64,000 nucleotides of DNA, from contig NZ_CP104067.1 of NCBI RefSeq assembly GCF_026651875.1, positions 496,001-560,000 on the forward strand. The letters run 5' to 3'. Shown here one piece after another: positions 63,452 to 64,000 of the stretch. Origin of the DNA: Alicyclobacillus fastidiosus (GTDB taxonomy: Bacteria; Bacillota; Bacilli; Alicyclobacillales; Alicyclobacillaceae). The notes beneath the pieces were generated by a model, which saw nothing but the letters and a program-made list of their open reading frames with translations, had not been told where the DNA came from and did no database searches. A program made the position numbers and the translations under genes. Numbering within the stretch: position 1 is the stretch's first letter; each line of letters begins with the position of its first letter.

Positions 63452-64000
63452 CTAGTGCTCAATATTCCTATAATCAAGCAAAGGCGAAACAACTACTTAA
63501 AGAAGCTGGGTATGGGAATGGCTTAACGCTTGATATGTGGAATGAAAATACTAACGGTGCGACCAGAGAAGACCAGGCTTTTCAGGCAATGTTAAAGAGT
63601 GTAGGGATCACTGTGAATTTGCACGAAGTGACTTGGAAGGACTTTATTACCAAGGCGAGGTCCGGTACAGCACAAATGTATGAGGACGGTTGGCAACAAG
63701 ATTTCCCGGATGCATCAGATTTCTTGAACACCTTGTTTAACTCAGATCAGATTTCTACAGGCAATAACAAGAACAATTACAGTAATCCACAGGTAGACCA
63801 ATGGTTGAATGAAGCTGAATATTCAACTGACCAGCAACAAAGAGACCAACTTTACGCTCAAGTTACCAATCAGGTCATGTCGGATGCAGCTTGGGTCCCG
63901 TATTACCAAATTGTCGGTTATTACTGTGTTCAACCGTGGGTGCATGGTTTCTACACGAGTGATATTTTGGAGGATCCATTTGCATACATTTGGATTGACC

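Larger units (their letters stand above)
60663..64000 (+). pseudogene. Oligopeptide ABC transporter binding lipoprotein, frameshifted and IS-split, runs off window
   Basis: GTG 60663 starts a lipoprotein signal peptide with lipobox VLIAGC (Cys25). The mature part begins GGSITVDMTQAVPDLDPAIEFDTVSQTLS, then a one-base shift at about 60900 leads to QVYQQLVTYSGSTNNITGELAQSWDVSPDGKTYTFHLRKGVTF, SBP_bac_5 family. Continues to LEGYVKNLAP where the IS1182 element (61831-63451) is inserted, and resumes SAQYSYNQAKAKQLLKEAGYGNG to the window end (DPFAYIWID). The family binds peptides or nickel for an ABC importer, whose other genes would lie to the right. Confidence 0.88.

Noticed and set aside
1-64000. 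rRNA, tRNA genes or CRISPR arrays
   Set aside because: No cloverleaf-like sequences with conserved T-loop, no rRNA segments and no regularly spaced direct repeats were seen.

Overview
The window looks like the chromosome of a Gram-positive member of the Bacillales, possibly close to Alicyclobacillaceae. Reasons: many genes start with GTG or TTG behind strong GGAGG-type ribosome binding sites, there is a YtxJ-type (bacillithiol-associated) protein, CsoR and CstR regulators have Bacilli-like architecture, and IS1182- and IS1380-type insertion sequences are present. This placement is an inference from gene content; no rRNA or tRNA gene is visible.

Layout. (1) 1-9791 is one end of a Tn7-like transposon: tnsB (5' end outside the window), tnsC and a tniQ/tnsD gene, then an AT-richer four-gene cargo operon (UDG-fold protein, Rx5H HEPN-like protein, membrane coiled-coil protein, large PD-(D/E)XK nuclease-like protein), then three TnsB-type repeats ending in ACA at 9791. 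More repeats of the same type, partly inverted, lie at 9961-10216, next to a 5'-truncated VTT-domain gene. (2) 10656-18954 is a metal and redox region: csoR-copA-copZ (copZ carries an in-frame stop), a glutaredoxin, a MerA with an N-terminal HMA domain, a HAD hydrolase, and a VOC/OsmC/DsrE-like set. (3) 19026-33833 is heavily decayed: ankyrin protein, APC permease, mtnK, one arsenosugar-type glycosyltransferase, acyl-CoA dehydrogenase, a HesB-like protein, Crp, glutaredoxin, an ArsR-type regulator and an EamA gene are frameshifted, truncated or fused by deletion. Intact genes between them include a DUF2064 glycosyltransferase, a CDP-alcohol phosphatidyltransferase, ytxJ, an HPP membrane protein, a FAD/NAD disulfide reductase and lspA. 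(4) 34186-37323 is an HxlR regulator divergent from an SDR, an Old Yellow Enzyme and a PfpI-like gene with an amber codon, resembling an electrophile-stress unit. (5) 37399-40954 is a Dabb-domain gene split by an IS1182-type element that itself contains an IS1380-type element. (6) 43113-49240 is a persulfide/thiosulfate detoxification locus: rhodanese, DsrE2, TusA-rhodanese fusion, rhodanese-persulfide dioxygenase fusion, TauE, membrane rhodanese, CstR, thioredoxin, DUF302, methyltransferase and DinB, with three CstR-type operators. (7) 49287-55901 holds remnants (HPP, Gfo/Idh/MocA, IS66, an IS transposase fused to a GtrA end), an intact GC-rich sulfatase, and a second IS1380 copy. (8) 56365-59723 is a D-amino-acid style operon (D-cysteine desulfhydrase-like, APC permease, Asp/Glu racemase). 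(9) 60663 to the end is an oligopeptide-binding lipoprotein gene, frameshifted and split by a second, inverted copy of the IS1182-type element.

Three themes stand out. First, the Tn7-like cargo cassette combines a nucleic-acid-repair fold, a putative HEPN RNase, a membrane component and a putative DNase, and is a candidate undescribed defence system. Second, the copper (CsoR) and persulfide (CstR) circuits carry nearly the same operator core. Third, gene decay is dense: about eighteen broken genes, several made by deletions that fuse neighbouring gene halves, alongside recent IS activity with clean target duplications.
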